Origin: Alphaproteobacteria bacterium
GTDB taxonomy: Bacteria > Pseudomonadota > Alphaproteobacteria > CAAHEQ01 > UBA3637
Reading direction: 5' to 3'
NCBI GenBank assembly: GCA_015062395.1
Contig: SUUS01000013.1
Location: forward strand, 1-32,786
Length of the DNA stretch: 32,786 nt
Below are positions 23,221-31,247 of this stretch, piece after piece (position 1 is the stretch's first letter; every line of letters begins with the position of its first letter). Below the pieces are notes generated by a model that was not told where the DNA came from, did not search any database, and worked only from the letters and a program-made list of their open reading frames with translations. The position numbers and the translations under genes are program-made.

Positions 23221-24075
23221 TTATGAACATTCTTTTTGTTTACTTAAAATCGCATCCAAAAAATGTTTTGGAATATTTAAATTTTTACGTCCAATGCCTA
23301 ACTCAACACCAGGATGTGCATTTTGTCCATGATAATCAGAGCCTCCACTTTTTAACAAACCTAAAGCATCAGCTATTTGGTTATATTCTGTCATTTGTAC
23401 ATCGGAACAATCAGAATGATAAACCTCGATTCCATCCAAACCTTTTTGTTTAAAATACTTTATTTCATTAAACAAATCGTTTCCTGTCAACCGTATCAAA
23501 CACGGATGCGCTAAAATAGAAACAGCTCCAGTTTGTTTGATAAAATCCAACGTTTCTTCAACTGTTGGTTCTTGTTTTTTTACATAGGCTGGACAACCTT
23601 TCGCCAATAAATTTTTATAAACAAATTCGGTATCTTTAACCTGTGCCGTCTTCAATAAAAATTGTGCAATATGTGGTTTTGCAATTACAGAACGTTCTTC
23701 CCCTTTTTCATCAAAAGCAACATCATTCCATGAAATGTTAAAACCTGCCTTTTTTAAAAGTTCTACGCGCTGAATGTTAGCAAGCTTACGCAGTTCAAGT
23801 AAATGTTTTTGTCTTTCTAAATAAGGCGACAAATCAGAAATACACAAAGCAATTATTTCCACATTTGCAGGATGATTAACGCCCAGCTCACAACCATTTA
23901 TTGCCGTTAAATCAGGATATTTTTTTGCTGCATTTTGAAATTCAATACAGCCATTGACCACATCATGATCTGTTAAAGCTATCGCCTCAATTTCTAAACA
24001 AACGGCCCTCTGTACTAATTGAGAGGGAGTATCTGTTCCATCTGAAAATGTTGAATGTGTATGTAAATCTATCAT
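23221..24075 (-). CDS. PHP phosphoesterase, RNase AM/YciV-like
   Basis: The 284-residue protein carries PHP metal motifs: H5-T-H7 in IDLHTHSTFSDG, LTDHDVV, E63 in GCELG, a C-terminal HP in ILAHPCLIRL and GGSDYHG. The overall layout and length match YciV/TrpH (RNase AM, a 5'-3' exonuclease that matures rRNA 5' ends and hydrolyses 3',5'-nucleoside bisphosphates). It has no partner gene nearby; fabI is divergent. Compared with the PHP half of the protein at 16663-19290, it is the ordinary single-domain form. Confidence 0.88.
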   Translation of the reverse strand: MIDLHTHSTFSDGTDTPSQLVQRAVCLEIEAIALTDHDVVNGCIEFQNAAKKYPDLTAINGCELGVNHPANVEIIALCISDLSPYLERQKHLLELRKLANIQRVELLKKAGFNISWNDVAFDEKGEERSVIAKPHIAQFLLKTAQVKDTEFVYKNLLAKGCPAYVKKQEPTVEETLDFIKQTGAVSILAHPCLIRLTGNDLFNEIKYFKQKGLDGIEVYHSDCSDVQMTEYNQIADALGLLKSGGSDYHGQNAHPGVELGIGRKNLNIPKHFLDAILSKQKECS

Positions 24076-24220
24076 AATAAACTTATCCTAATTGCTCATC
24101 AAAATAAAGTCAATGTTTTTTGACAAAAATAAGACATTTTTATGACATAAAAATAAAGATTTGATTTTTTGTAATTATTCCTTTATCTTATAGTAAAATA
24201 AAAACGCGAAAGGATTAATC

Positions 24221-25039
24221 ATGACTAAAATAATGGAAAACAAACGTGGTTTAATTATGGGGTTGGCAAACAACCATTCTATTGCTTGGGGAATAGCAAA
24301 AGCGTTAGCTGACGCAGGAGCTGAACTTGCGTTCACATACCAAGGAGAAGCCTTAAAGCGCAGAGTGGAGCCTTTGGCTCAATCGTTGGGAAGTGATTTT
24401 ATATTACCTTGCGATGTGACAGATGAAGCATCCATGGATGCTACATTTGCTCAATTAAAAGAAAAATGGGGTAAAATCGATTTCGTTGTTCATGCGATAG
24501 CTTTTTCTGACAAAAACGAATTACAAGGTCGTTATGTTGATACATCTTTAGCAAATTTTGAAACTTCAATGAGAATTTCCGTATATTCCTTTACAGATGT
24601 TTGCAGAAGAGCATCTGAAATCATGAATGAAGGAGGTTCTTGTTTAACTTTATCATATATTGGTGCAGAAAAGTACATTCCTAACTATAACGTAATGGGG
24701 GTTGCAAAAGCTGCTTTGGAGGCTTCGGTACACTTTCTGGCATTTGATTTAGGAAAACAAGGTATTCGTGTTAATGCAATTTCTGCAGGACCCTTGCGTA
24801 CACTGGCAGCTGCGGGTATTGGTGATTTTAGAAACATATTAGAGTGGAATAAAATCCATGCAGCACTACGCAAAAATATAACCATTGATGATGTTGGACG
24901 TTCAGCCTTATACTTATTGTCTGATTTATCTTCTGGCGTCACTGCAGAGGTATTACACGTTGATGCAGGCATTCATAAACAAGGGATGATTAATGTTGAA
25001 GGCGCTCACGAAACAGCCGAGTTGTTAAAAACATTTTAA
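24221..25039 (+). CDS. fabI: Enoyl-ACP reductase (NADH)
   Basis: FabI performs the last reduction in fatty acid elongation and is the triclosan target. The 272-residue protein has the FabI-type cofactor motif GLANNHSIAWGIA (14-26), and Y146, Y156 and K163 in SYIGAEKYIPNYNVMGVAK, the positions of the E. coli active site. SAGPLRTLAAAGI follows as the substrate-binding loop. GAAAGGA precedes the start. It stands alone, away from the other fab genes, and ends at a strong terminator. Confidence 0.96.
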   Translation: MTKIMENKRGLIMGLANNHSIAWGIAKALADAGAELAFTYQGEALKRRVEPLAQSLGSDFILPCDVTDEASMDATFAQLKEKWGKIDFVVHAIAFSDKNELQGRYVDTSLANFETSMRISVYSFTDVCRRASEIMNEGGSCLTLSYIGAEKYIPNYNVMGVAKAALEASVHFLAFDLGKQGIRVNAISAGPLRTLAAAGIGDFRNILEWNKIHAALRKNITIDDVGRSALYLLSDLSSGVTAEVLHVDAGIHKQGMINVEGAHETAELLKTF

Positions 25040-25042
25040 ATT

Positions 25043-25072
25043 AAAAAGCTCCACTTAAGTGGAGCTTTTTTT
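25043..25072. terminator. Bidirectional terminator between fabI and the YgiW-like gene
   Basis: AAAAAGCTCCACTT and AAGTGGAGCTTTTT form an almost perfect palindrome with T runs on both strands, between two convergent genes. Confidence 0.92.
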
Positions 25073-25409
25073 ACTTAACTAATTCTATCGAATTAACATC
25101 TATTTCCGAAGATAAAAAGCCTTTATCGACTTCTCCATCGATAATAATCAAGTCTGAAGCCCTCACGTCTTTTCCATTCCAGTCTTCTTCATCAATTTCA
25201 ATAATAATAACACCTGTGTTATCCGAAAAAGAATACTTATCATCGCCTAAATTTTTGGTAATTTTCCCTTTTAAACGGACGGGGCTTTCATCTTTTAAAT
25301 CTTTAACATTTTGAACAGTCATAAAGCTTTCTGACTCTTCAACAAAAGCAGCGAAAGCTGGACTTGCAACCATCAATGCACATAAAAATAAATAAAATAC
25401 GTTCTTCAC
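25071..25409 (-). CDS. YgiW/YdeI-family periplasmic OB-fold protein
   Basis: The 112-residue product has a signal peptide (MKNVFYLFLCALMVASPAFA) with cleavage likely after AFA at residue 20. The rest fits the bacterial OB-fold family (BOF): VRLKGKITKNLGDDKYSFSD, then TGVIIIEIDEEDWNG and a closing VDVNSIEL-like strand. Relatives are linked to stress tolerance and may bind cationic ligands. The start is GTG, set by AAGGAGG five bases upstream. It converges with fabI. Confidence 0.85.
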   Translation of the reverse strand: MKNVFYLFLCALMVASPAFAAFVEESESFMTVQNVKDLKDESPVRLKGKITKNLGDDKYSFSDNTGVIIIEIDEEDWNGKDVRASDLIIIDGEVDKGFLSSEIDVNSIELVK

Positions 25410-25494
25410 TTTAACCTCCTTATTTTTTGAAGATACATAAAAATTATAGTTTTAAAAAGAACAGAGCGCAAGACTAAACATTTGTCCATAAAAT

Positions 25495-26037
25495 TTATAT
25501 GTCTTTAATTAACGCACATACTGTTGCGGCATCGTAATCATGTAATAAAGTTTTATCTGTTAAAAAACACCCTTGCTTTAAATAAAAATCAACGGAAAAA
25601 CTTTTCTTTTTTGAACCATTTGGTAATTGCATTCCAGATAACAATGTCCAAATTTGCATTTTAGAAAAACCTTTTTCTTTCATTTCATTACAAAAAGCTG
25701 TAAACAAACGTGTTCCAACTTTTTTTTGCTGAAAATCAGGTAAAACATATAAAGTTCCTAATTCGCAATCAATATCTGATTGAATTTTTTCATTTAAAAC
25801 ATCTTGAGTAATCTCTCCAACAATTACACCATCAGCTTCAGCAACAAAGCAAACTGAATTTTCTATAACTTCTTCCCACTGTTTAATTTTTAAATTCGAT
25901 AAATGAATAATTTTCTGAATGCTCTCATCCGAAAAAAAATCTTTATAGGATATTTTCCAAGCCGTATTTTTTACATTTAAAATGCCTGAAACATCGGATT
26001 TTTTTGCTTTTCTGATTACGATATTTGACATACACAT
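25495..26037 (-). CDS. GNAT-family N-acetyltransferase
   Basis: The 180-residue protein has the GNAT fold order: an N-terminal strand (IVIRKAKKSDVSGI), then the acetyl-CoA-binding motif A in ELGTLYVLPDFQQKKVGTRL (QxxGxG-like QKKVGT), and motif B near FYLKQGCF. The substrate cannot be told. ATG 26037 follows AAAGGTGTT; a second in-frame ATG at 26031 is also possible. A terminator separates it from the upstream gene, so it probably has its own promoter. Confidence 0.85.
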   Translation of the reverse strand: MCMSNIVIRKAKKSDVSGILNVKNTAWKISYKDFFSDESIQKIIHLSNLKIKQWEEVIENSVCFVAEADGVIVGEITQDVLNEKIQSDIDCELGTLYVLPDFQQKKVGTRLFTAFCNEMKEKGFSKMQIWTLLSGMQLPNGSKKKSFSVDFYLKQGCFLTDKTLLHDYDAATVCALIKDI

Positions 26038-26047
26038 AACACCTTTA

Positions 26048-26083
26048 AAAAAAATCAGCTCTAAATAAAAGAGCTGATTTAAA
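26048..26083 (-). terminator. Terminator of the peptidoglycan-binding protein gene
   Basis: AAATCAGCTCT and AGAGCTGATTT form an 11-bp stem; read on the minus strand it is followed by a run of T. Confidence 0.88.
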
Positions 26084-26085
26084 AT

Positions 26086-26772
26086 TTAACGTTGATTTGC
26101 ATTTTTTTGCATCAAAATTTTAGCATTGTCTGTTTTATTTCTTTCTGCATTATAGGCCTGGGCAAACATTTGAATGTTTTTAGTAGATTTAAAAACATTG
26201 GCAAGAGCAGCTTGCGTTTGTTTACCATATTTACCATCTACTAAAACATCAAAACCTATTTGGCGCAAAGCTAATTGAACTTCTTTTGTTGCCGTTCCAT
26301 CCTTGTTAAAAGCTTCGGCTCTGCGTTCTAACATTTTATCAAAAGTCGATGCACTTTGTCGTGAAATATCCCCTTTCATCCACAATTGTAAAACAGTTCT
26401 ATCGATTTTCGGCATTAATTGGTGCAGCAATCGTTTTAAAGAATCTTCTGGTAATGCCTCCAAAGCATACTCGTATTGAGACTTTTTTTCCCACGCATTA
26501 AAACCATCTTCTTTTACCTTTTGCCCTTCTGGTAATTCTTGATTCAATAAGATTTGAAAAGCTTTTAATTCTTCCAAATAAACAGTATCTGATTCAAGAT
26601 GTAATTTATGCGTATTATATATTTGCGAAATCAAAGCTTGACGTTTTGCCTGTGTAGCAGCTTCTTGTTTGTTTTTATTATGAATATGATTTGCAAACAA
26701 AGAACCCAACACAACCAATCCCGAAAGAGCGATTGACGAAATTACCTTTTTTAAATTTTTCTTTTTTTGCAT
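26086..26772 (-). CDS. Membrane-anchored protein with peptidoglycan-binding-like domain
   Basis: The 228-residue protein has a Lys-rich start, an N-terminal membrane segment (about 11-28) and a mainly helical periplasmic part. Near the C-terminus (about 164-190) a PG_binding_1-like unit is visible: VQLALRQIGFDVLVDGKYGK followed by QTQAAL, matching the VQxxLxxxGF...VDGxxGxxTxxAL pattern. This points to cell-wall attachment. AGGAGG is well placed before ATG and a near-consensus promoter lies upstream. It lies next to the repeat protein gene, separated by a terminator. No catalytic domain is seen. Confidence 0.75.
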   Translation of the reverse strand: MQKKKNLKKVISSIALSGLVVLGSLFANHIHNKNKQEAATQAKRQALISQIYNTHKLHLESDTVYLEELKAFQILLNQELPEGQKVKEDGFNAWEKKSQYEYALEALPEDSLKRLLHQLMPKIDRTVLQLWMKGDISRQSASTFDKMLERRAEAFNKDGTATKEVQLALRQIGFDVLVDGKYGKQTQAALANVFKSTKNIQMFAQAYNAERNKTDNAKILMQKNANQR

Positions 26773-26797
26773 ATTCTGCCTCCTAAAACATTTTTAT

Positions 26798-26826
26798 ATT
26801 ATAGCAAAAAAACAGCTAAAAGTCAA
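26798..26826 (-). promoter_or_regulatory. Predicted promoter of the peptidoglycan-binding protein gene
   Basis: On the minus strand TTGACT (26826-26821) and TATAAT (26803-26798) are 17 bases apart. Confidence 0.75.
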
Positions 26827-26840
26827 ATGTGTTTTGCAAC

Positions 26841-26876
26841 CAAAAAAGGCAGACTAAAAACAGCCTGCCTTTTTTT
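26841..26876 (-). terminator. Terminator of the repeat protein gene
   Basis: AAAAGGCAG and CTGCCTTTT pair around a 12-base loop; on the minus strand a T run follows, 17 bases after the stop codon. Confidence 0.82.
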
Positions 26877-26892
26877 AAACATTGATTTGATT

Positions 26893-28356
26893 TTACTTTC
26901 CTTTTCCAGCGATTTTAACTGCACCCACCAGGGCATAATTTTTAGCCTTATCCCATAATTTTACAGCATTTTCGCCAGCTTCCCGAACGAAAGTTTCAGC
27001 GATTTGACGCTTTTGTTCTGGTGTTAAATTTTTAAATCCATCAATATCGCGTTCCAAACCTCTCATAGTGACTTCGACAGCATTAGAAACTTTTTGCGTA
27101 GCTTTTTGAACTGGTTGCGCAGCTCTTCGCAAAGCACCCTTTATACCAGCAACTTTACCAGCAATAAATCCTTTTGAAGCATCAATGCCATCTTTTCCTG
27201 CTTTTTGCAAATCTTTCAAAAAACCTTCTGCAATCATTTGCTGTTGATCTTTTGGTAATTCTGTAAAACCTTTGACATCACGCCCGAAACGAACCAAAAC
27301 TGCTTGAATTTGATCGTACTGTTCGCCAGTCTTTTGTGCAGCTTTTCCCAAAACGCCTTTTACAGAAGCGATAGCTTTTCCAGCAGCATTACCTACTGGT
27401 ACTGCAGCCTTTTCAACCATTCCAGAAACAGTTCTGGCAACATCGCGACCAAATGCTGCAGGATCTTGAGCAATCCCATCAACGGTTTCACGAAGTGTTG
27501 CTACCTCTTCTTTTACTGGCTGAACAACGTATTTATCAACAACACGTTTTGTTGTATTGGCTGCATCTACCATTGGTGCTGTAGCCTCTTTAACCATTCC
27601 AGAAACAGTTCTGTCAACATCGCGACCAAATGCTTTTGGATCTCGAGCAATCCCATCAACGGTTTCTGCAACGGTTTTTACTGCAGGAGCTTTTTTTACA
27701 TCTTCAGCAAATGCTTTTGGATCCTGTACAATTCCATCAACAGTTTCTGCAACGGCTCCTAGTACAGGAACTTTTTTTACATCTTCAGCAAATGCTTTTG
27801 GATCCTGTACAATTCCATCAACAGTTTCTGCAACGCTTCTTACTGCAGGAGCTTTTTTTACATCTTCAGCAAATGCTTTTGGATCCTGTACAATTCCATC
27901 AACAGTTTCTGCAACGGCTCCTAGTACAGGAACTTTTTTTACATCTTCAACAAATGCTTTTGGATCCTGTACAATTCCATCAACAGTTTCTGCAACGCTT
28001 CTTACTGCAGGAGCTTTTTTTACATCTTCAGCAAATGCTTTTGGATCCTGTACAATTCCATCAACAGTTTCTGCAACGGCTCCTAGTACAGGAACTTTTT
28101 TTACATCTTCAACAAATGCTTTTGGATCCTGTACAATTCCATCAACGGTTTCTGCAACGGCACCTAGTACAGGAGCTTTTTTTACATCTTCAGCAAATGC
28201 TTTTGGATCCTGTATAATTCCATCAACAGTTTCTGCAACGGCTCCTAATACAGGAACTTTTTTTAGATCTTCAACAAATGCACCTGCGTTCTGTCCAATT
28301 CCATCAACTGTTTCTTTAACTGCTTTTCCAACCTTTTTTAAAGCTTCTTTAACCAT
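26893..28356 (-). CDS. Helical tandem-repeat protein, unknown function
   Basis: The 487-residue protein has no signal peptide or membrane segment. Residues 14-229 are eight copies of a 27-residue unit, for example AETVDGIVQDPKAFAEDVKK plus a 7-residue linker that alternates between VPVLGAV and APAVRSV types. Two degenerate copies follow (ETVDGIARDPKAFGRDV, ETVDGIAQDPAAFGRDV), then a Lys/Ala-rich C-terminal part with two similar segments (RFGRDVKGFTELPKDQQQMI and GLERDIDGFKNLTPEQKRQI). The repeats look amphipathic and helical, like LEA or apolipoprotein-type proteins, suggesting a stress-protective, membrane-coating or scaffold role, but this is inference. AAAGGAGG precedes ATG. I do not recognise the family. 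Confidence 0.8.
   Translation of the reverse strand: MVKEALKKVGKAVKETVDGIGQNAGAFVEDLKKVPVLGAVAETVDGIIQDPKAFAEDVKKAPVLGAVAETVDGIVQDPKAFVEDVKKVPVLGAVAETVDGIVQDPKAFAEDVKKAPAVRSVAETVDGIVQDPKAFVEDVKKVPVLGAVAETVDGIVQDPKAFAEDVKKAPAVRSVAETVDGIVQDPKAFAEDVKKVPVLGAVAETVDGIVQDPKAFAEDVKKAPAVKTVAETVDGIARDPKAFGRDVDRTVSGMVKEATAPMVDAANTTKRVVDKYVVQPVKEEVATLRETVDGIAQDPAAFGRDVARTVSGMVEKAAVPVGNAAGKAIASVKGVLGKAAQKTGEQYDQIQAVLVRFGRDVKGFTELPKDQQQMIAEGFLKDLQKAGKDGIDASKGFIAGKVAGIKGALRRAAQPVQKATQKVSNAVEVTMRGLERDIDGFKNLTPEQKRQIAETFVREAGENAVKLWDKAKNYALVGAVKIAGKGK
27670..28317 (-). repeat. 81-bp tandem repeat array (8 units)
   Basis: Eight in-frame units of 81 bases encode the 27-residue repeats. Several units differ by only a few bases. 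Alternate units are more alike, giving a 162-bp higher-order period. This is the mark of recent unequal recombination or slippage, so copy number may vary between strains, always in frame. Confidence 0.92.
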
Positions 28357-28395
28357 GTTAAACCTCCTTTAGCAATAAAAGCTTCATCATAATAT

Positions 28396-28424
28396 ATTAT
28401 AACTTTTTCCAAAAAAAATGTAAA
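28396..28424 (-). promoter_or_regulatory. Predicted promoter of the repeat protein gene
   Basis: On the minus strand TTTACA (28424-28419) and TATAAT (28401-28396) are 17 bases apart, 40 bases before the start codon. Confidence 0.65.
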
Positions 28425-28437
28425 GCTTTTTTTTACG

Positions 28438-29817
28438 TTATATTGGAAATTTTAATCGTACTCGCAAGCCTTTTTGAGGACTGTCTTCCAACGAAATTTC
28501 ACCACCATGAGCCAAAACAATATCTCTTGTTATCGTCAATCCCAAACCAACACCTCCTGTTTTAGGATTTCTGGATGCATCCAAACGGTAAAAAGCTTTA
28601 AAAACATCTTCTTTTTTATCATCTGGAATACCAGCCCCATCATCATCGATTGTTATGTCAACAAAGCCGTTCGAAACAGCCATATTGACATAAGCCGTCC
28701 CTGCATAACGATGCGCATTCATTAAGATATTTGTAATCGCACGCGAAAAATCATTAGAACGCAATGCAATTTTTTGCCGTTGTTCTATATGTAAATCAAT
28801 ATCATGTCCTTGTCTGCGCAACTTATCAACAATACTTGTCAATAAATCTGCAACATCCATATTTTGGACTGGTTCTTTACCTTCGCCTTTAGCAAATGCC
28901 AAATATCCCTCTAACATTTGCTCCATTTCTTCGACATCCTGAAGTAAATCGTCAGCCCCTTCAACTTTTGTCATAGATAATTGCAACTTCATTCGAGTCA
29001 ATGGCGTTTTCAAATCATGAGAAACACCCGAAAGCATACTGGTCCGTTCAAATAAATATCTGGAAATTCTGTTTTGCATATTTAAAAAAGCCATTCCAGC
29101 TTGTCTGACTTCGGCAGCTCCTTCTGGTTTAAAAGTTTGAACTGGACGCCCTGTTCCAAAATTTTCAGCAGCATTAGATAAACGCGTAATCGCACGAACC
29201 TGATTTTTCATAAACAAAAAAGCAATCCAAAACAACAGAACAGACGCTAAAATCATCCACACCAAGAAAACATAAGTCGAAGAACTAAAGAAACGTTTTT
29301 TAGGAACTTTCACTTCTAAAACACCATTTTTTAATTGAACATAAATCAACAAATGATCTTGTTCTAAATTTTCTTGAATTTGATGGGGATATTCCAAACC
29401 ATTTAACGCTTTTTCAAGCTGTTTTACTATAGAACTTCTTTCCTTATTAGATGAAAAAATAAGCTGTCCATCCTTTGAAAAAGACACCGTTAACAACAAT
29501 TTTTTTTCAAGCTGTTCCAACAAATCCAGCGTTTGAACTGTATCAGGATATTCATCCAAAACATAACTGACCGTATCGATTTCACCTACGATATCTTTTG
29601 CCAAACGACGACTGATTAAATGCCAGTGATTTTCAAAGAAAACCATTCCTGCAACAACTTGCAAAGCAATCAAAGGCAGTAAAATGATTAAAATAAAGCG
29701 CCCCAGCAAACTTTTAGGGAAAATTTTCCCTTTAACTTTTTTACAAAGATACATAAAAAAATCCCATGCTTCTTCAAAAATACTGGTCATTTTATTGTTT
29801 TTTTTCTGTTTTTTCAT
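28438..29817 (-). CDS. EnvZ-type sensor histidine kinase
   Basis: The 459-residue protein has two membrane helices (about 38-60 and 182-203) around a periplasmic sensor region of about 120 residues, a HAMP-like segment, the H box SGVSHDLKTPLTRMKL, N box NILMNAHRY, G1 DDDGAGIP, and G2 GGVGLGLTI. This is a class I kinase like EnvZ. It lies 17 bases after the response regulator gene, which is its likely partner. The signal is unknown. The gene ends close to the promoter of the repeat protein gene and no clear terminator is seen. Confidence 0.93.
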   Translation of the reverse strand: MKKQKKNNKMTSIFEEAWDFFMYLCKKVKGKIFPKSLLGRFILIILLPLIALQVVAGMVFFENHWHLISRRLAKDIVGEIDTVSYVLDEYPDTVQTLDLLEQLEKKLLLTVSFSKDGQLIFSSNKERSSIVKQLEKALNGLEYPHQIQENLEQDHLLIYVQLKNGVLEVKVPKKRFFSSSTYVFLVWMILASVLLFWIAFLFMKNQVRAITRLSNAAENFGTGRPVQTFKPEGAAEVRQAGMAFLNMQNRISRYLFERTSMLSGVSHDLKTPLTRMKLQLSMTKVEGADDLLQDVEEMEQMLEGYLAFAKGEGKEPVQNMDVADLLTSIVDKLRRQGHDIDLHIEQRQKIALRSNDFSRAITNILMNAHRYAGTAYVNMAVSNGFVDITIDDDGAGIPDDKKEDVFKAFYRLDASRNPKTGGVGLGLTITRDIVLAHGGEISLEDSPQKGLRVRLKFPI

Positions 29818-29834
29818 TTTATTTTTCCCTTTAA

Positions 29835-30530
29835 TTAATCTGCCAATAACAAATATCCCTTACCTCGAACGGTTTGTAAATAGCGTGGTTTTTTAGGTTC
29901 TTCTTCTATTTTTTTACGTAAGCGATTGACTTGAACATCAATTGTACGTTCATTTTCAGTTTTCGTCAAGCGCGCTAATTCTTCCCGAGAAACTTCACAA
30001 CCAATTTGAGAAACCAATAAATGCATTAATTCACTTTCCACAGGCGTTAATGCAATAAATTCACCATCTTTTGAAAGCTCTTGACGTTCTATATCGTACA
30101 GGCAATTCCCAAAGCGCAACTGATTTAAACGTTGCTTTTCTAATATCATTTCTGTTCTACGTAAAATTGAATAAATTCGCAACAAAAGCTCTTTTGGTTC
30201 AAAAGGTTTTGGCAAATAATCATCTACCCCAGCTTCGAATCCATCGATTCTGTTTTGTACATCCCCCATTGCAGTTAGCATCAAAACAGGTGTAAAAATT
30301 TTATTTTCACGCAACCATTTAGTAAATTCTAAACCATTTTCCAATGGCATCATCACATCAACAACAAACAAATCAAAAGTAAAATCTTCCATTAACTGTC
30401 TTGCTTGCACAGGATTTTCAGCCTCTGAAACAAAAAAATCATTTTGAGATAAATACTTATGCAACAACTGGCGTAAGCGATTATCATCATCAATGACTAA
30501 AATGTGTTTTTTTTCTGTTGTTTGTATCAT
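29835..30530 (-). CDS. OmpR-family response regulator
   Basis: The 231-residue protein has a receiver domain (DDDN at 14-17, phospho-acceptor D58 in VVDVMMP, conserved T in MLTAMG, Lys in YLPKPF) and a C-terminal winged-helix domain of OmpR type (ALTPVESELMHLL, ERTIDVQVNRLRKKIEEEP, YLQTVRGKGYLL). Its start overlaps the Hpt gene by ATGA and it precedes the kinase gene by 17 bases, so the three form one operon. Target genes cannot be told from this window. Confidence 0.95.
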   Translation of the reverse strand: MIQTTEKKHILVIDDDNRLRQLLHKYLSQNDFFVSEAENPVQARQLMEDFTFDLFVVDVMMPLENGLEFTKWLRENKIFTPVLMLTAMGDVQNRIDGFEAGVDDYLPKPFEPKELLLRIYSILRRTEMILEKQRLNQLRFGNCLYDIERQELSKDGEFIALTPVESELMHLLVSQIGCEVSREELARLTKTENERTIDVQVNRLRKKIEEEPKKPRYLQTVRGKGYLLLAD

Positions 30531-30928
30531 AAAGCCTCTACTTTTTGTTTTAAAAAAGCCCCTTTTTCACCACCATCATGAATTAAAGCTTCATCGATAA
30601 TTTGACGTAAAGCTTCAACATGGATTTTTATTTCATTCATTTGCTTTTCATCAAAATCATCGAAACGTTCTATATAACGGCATAAATGATTTCCAATATC
30701 CGTAACCAAATCATAACCGAAAGTAGCTCCCTGCCCCTTCATATCGTGAGCTGTACGAAATAAATTTTCACGAATTAAAGATTTTCTTTGTTCCCCAGAA
30801 GTTTGTTGAGCTTGCAAAAAAGCCTTTTCCAAATTTTCCAAATCAGTCTGAACCCAAACTAAATAATCTTTGGCTAAATCATCCAATACGGCCATTGCTT
30901 TTTCGTAATCATTCAAAATATCCGTCAT
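30527..30928 (-). CDS. Hpt-domain phosphotransfer protein
   Basis: From ATG 30928 the product has 133 residues, helical throughout, with the Hpt motif FRTAHDMKGQGATFGY (phospho-acceptor H61). The frame extends to 30967, but GAGG stands before 30928 and the extra residues look like leader sequence. Hpt proteins relay phosphate between receivers. Here the neighbours are a plain OmpR-type regulator and a non-hybrid kinase, so its partners may be elsewhere, or it may feed the regulator. It is the first gene of the operon. Confidence 0.88.
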   Translation of the reverse strand: MTDILNDYEKAMAVLDDLAKDYLVWVQTDLENLEKAFLQAQQTSGEQRKSLIRENLFRTAHDMKGQGATFGYDLVTDIGNHLCRYIERFDDFDEKQMNEIKIHVEALRQIIDEALIHDGGEKGAFLKQKVEAL

Positions 30929-30958
30929 TTTCAAGACCTCTTTTTTATTTCGAATCTT

Positions 30959-30988
30959 ATTATACAAAAAAAATATAAATTATGACAA
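30959..30988 (-). promoter_or_regulatory. Predicted promoter of the Hpt-regulator-kinase operon
   Basis: On the minus strand TTGTCA (30988-30983) and TATAAT (30964-30959) are 18 bases apart, 30 bases before the start of the Hpt gene. Confidence 0.65.
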
Positions 30989-31000
30989 CTGTTTTATTAC

Positions 31001-31036
31001 AAAAAAATAAGACTTGCCTAGGTAAGCAAGTCTAAA
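31001..31036 (-). terminator. Terminator of tRNA-Leu
   Basis: AGACTTGC (31010-31017) pairs with GCAAGTCT (31026-31033) around CTAGGTAA; on the minus strand a T run follows. Confidence 0.85.
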
Positions 31037-31044
31037 ACATTTTT

Positions 31045-31129
31045 TGGTGCGATCGAAAAGACTTGAACTTTCACGGGTCTCCCCACAGCGACCTCAACGC
31101 TGCGCGTCTACCAATTCCGCCACGACCGC
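31045..31129 (-). tRNA. tRNA-Leu (GAG)
   Basis: The minus strand folds into an 85-base class II tRNA: acceptor GCGGTCG/CGATCGC (one G-T pair), D arm with GGTAGAC, anticodon stem CAGCG/CGCTG with loop TTGAGGT giving anticodon GAG, a long variable arm TGGGGAGACCCGT, T arm GAAAG/CTTTT around TTCAAGT, and an encoded CCA. It reads CUC and CUU. Confidence 0.95.
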
Positions 31130-31150
31130 ATATTTGATATGACATTCATA

Positions 31151-31179
31151 TATTTAACAAACTTTTTTATTTTTTTCAA
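31151..31179 (-). promoter_or_regulatory. Possible promoter of tRNA-Leu
   Basis: On the minus strand TTGAAA (31179-31174) and TAAATA (31156-31151) are 17 bases apart, about 21 bases before the tRNA. Confidence 0.45.
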
Positions 31180-31247
31180 GCTTTTTTTATCAAAACACTA
31201 GATTTTATTTAAAAAGAAATTATATCCACTTACTATAGGAGGCTAAA

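Noticed and set aside
27304-28372. Long plus-strand frames opposite the repeat protein
   Set aside because: They stay open only because the 81-bp repeats are multiples of three; the minus-strand gene has the promoter, binding site, start and terminator.
31001-31179. CRISPR or attachment site beside tRNA-Leu
   Set aside because: No repeat-spacer pattern and no duplicated tRNA 3' end; the only inverted repeat is the tRNA terminator.
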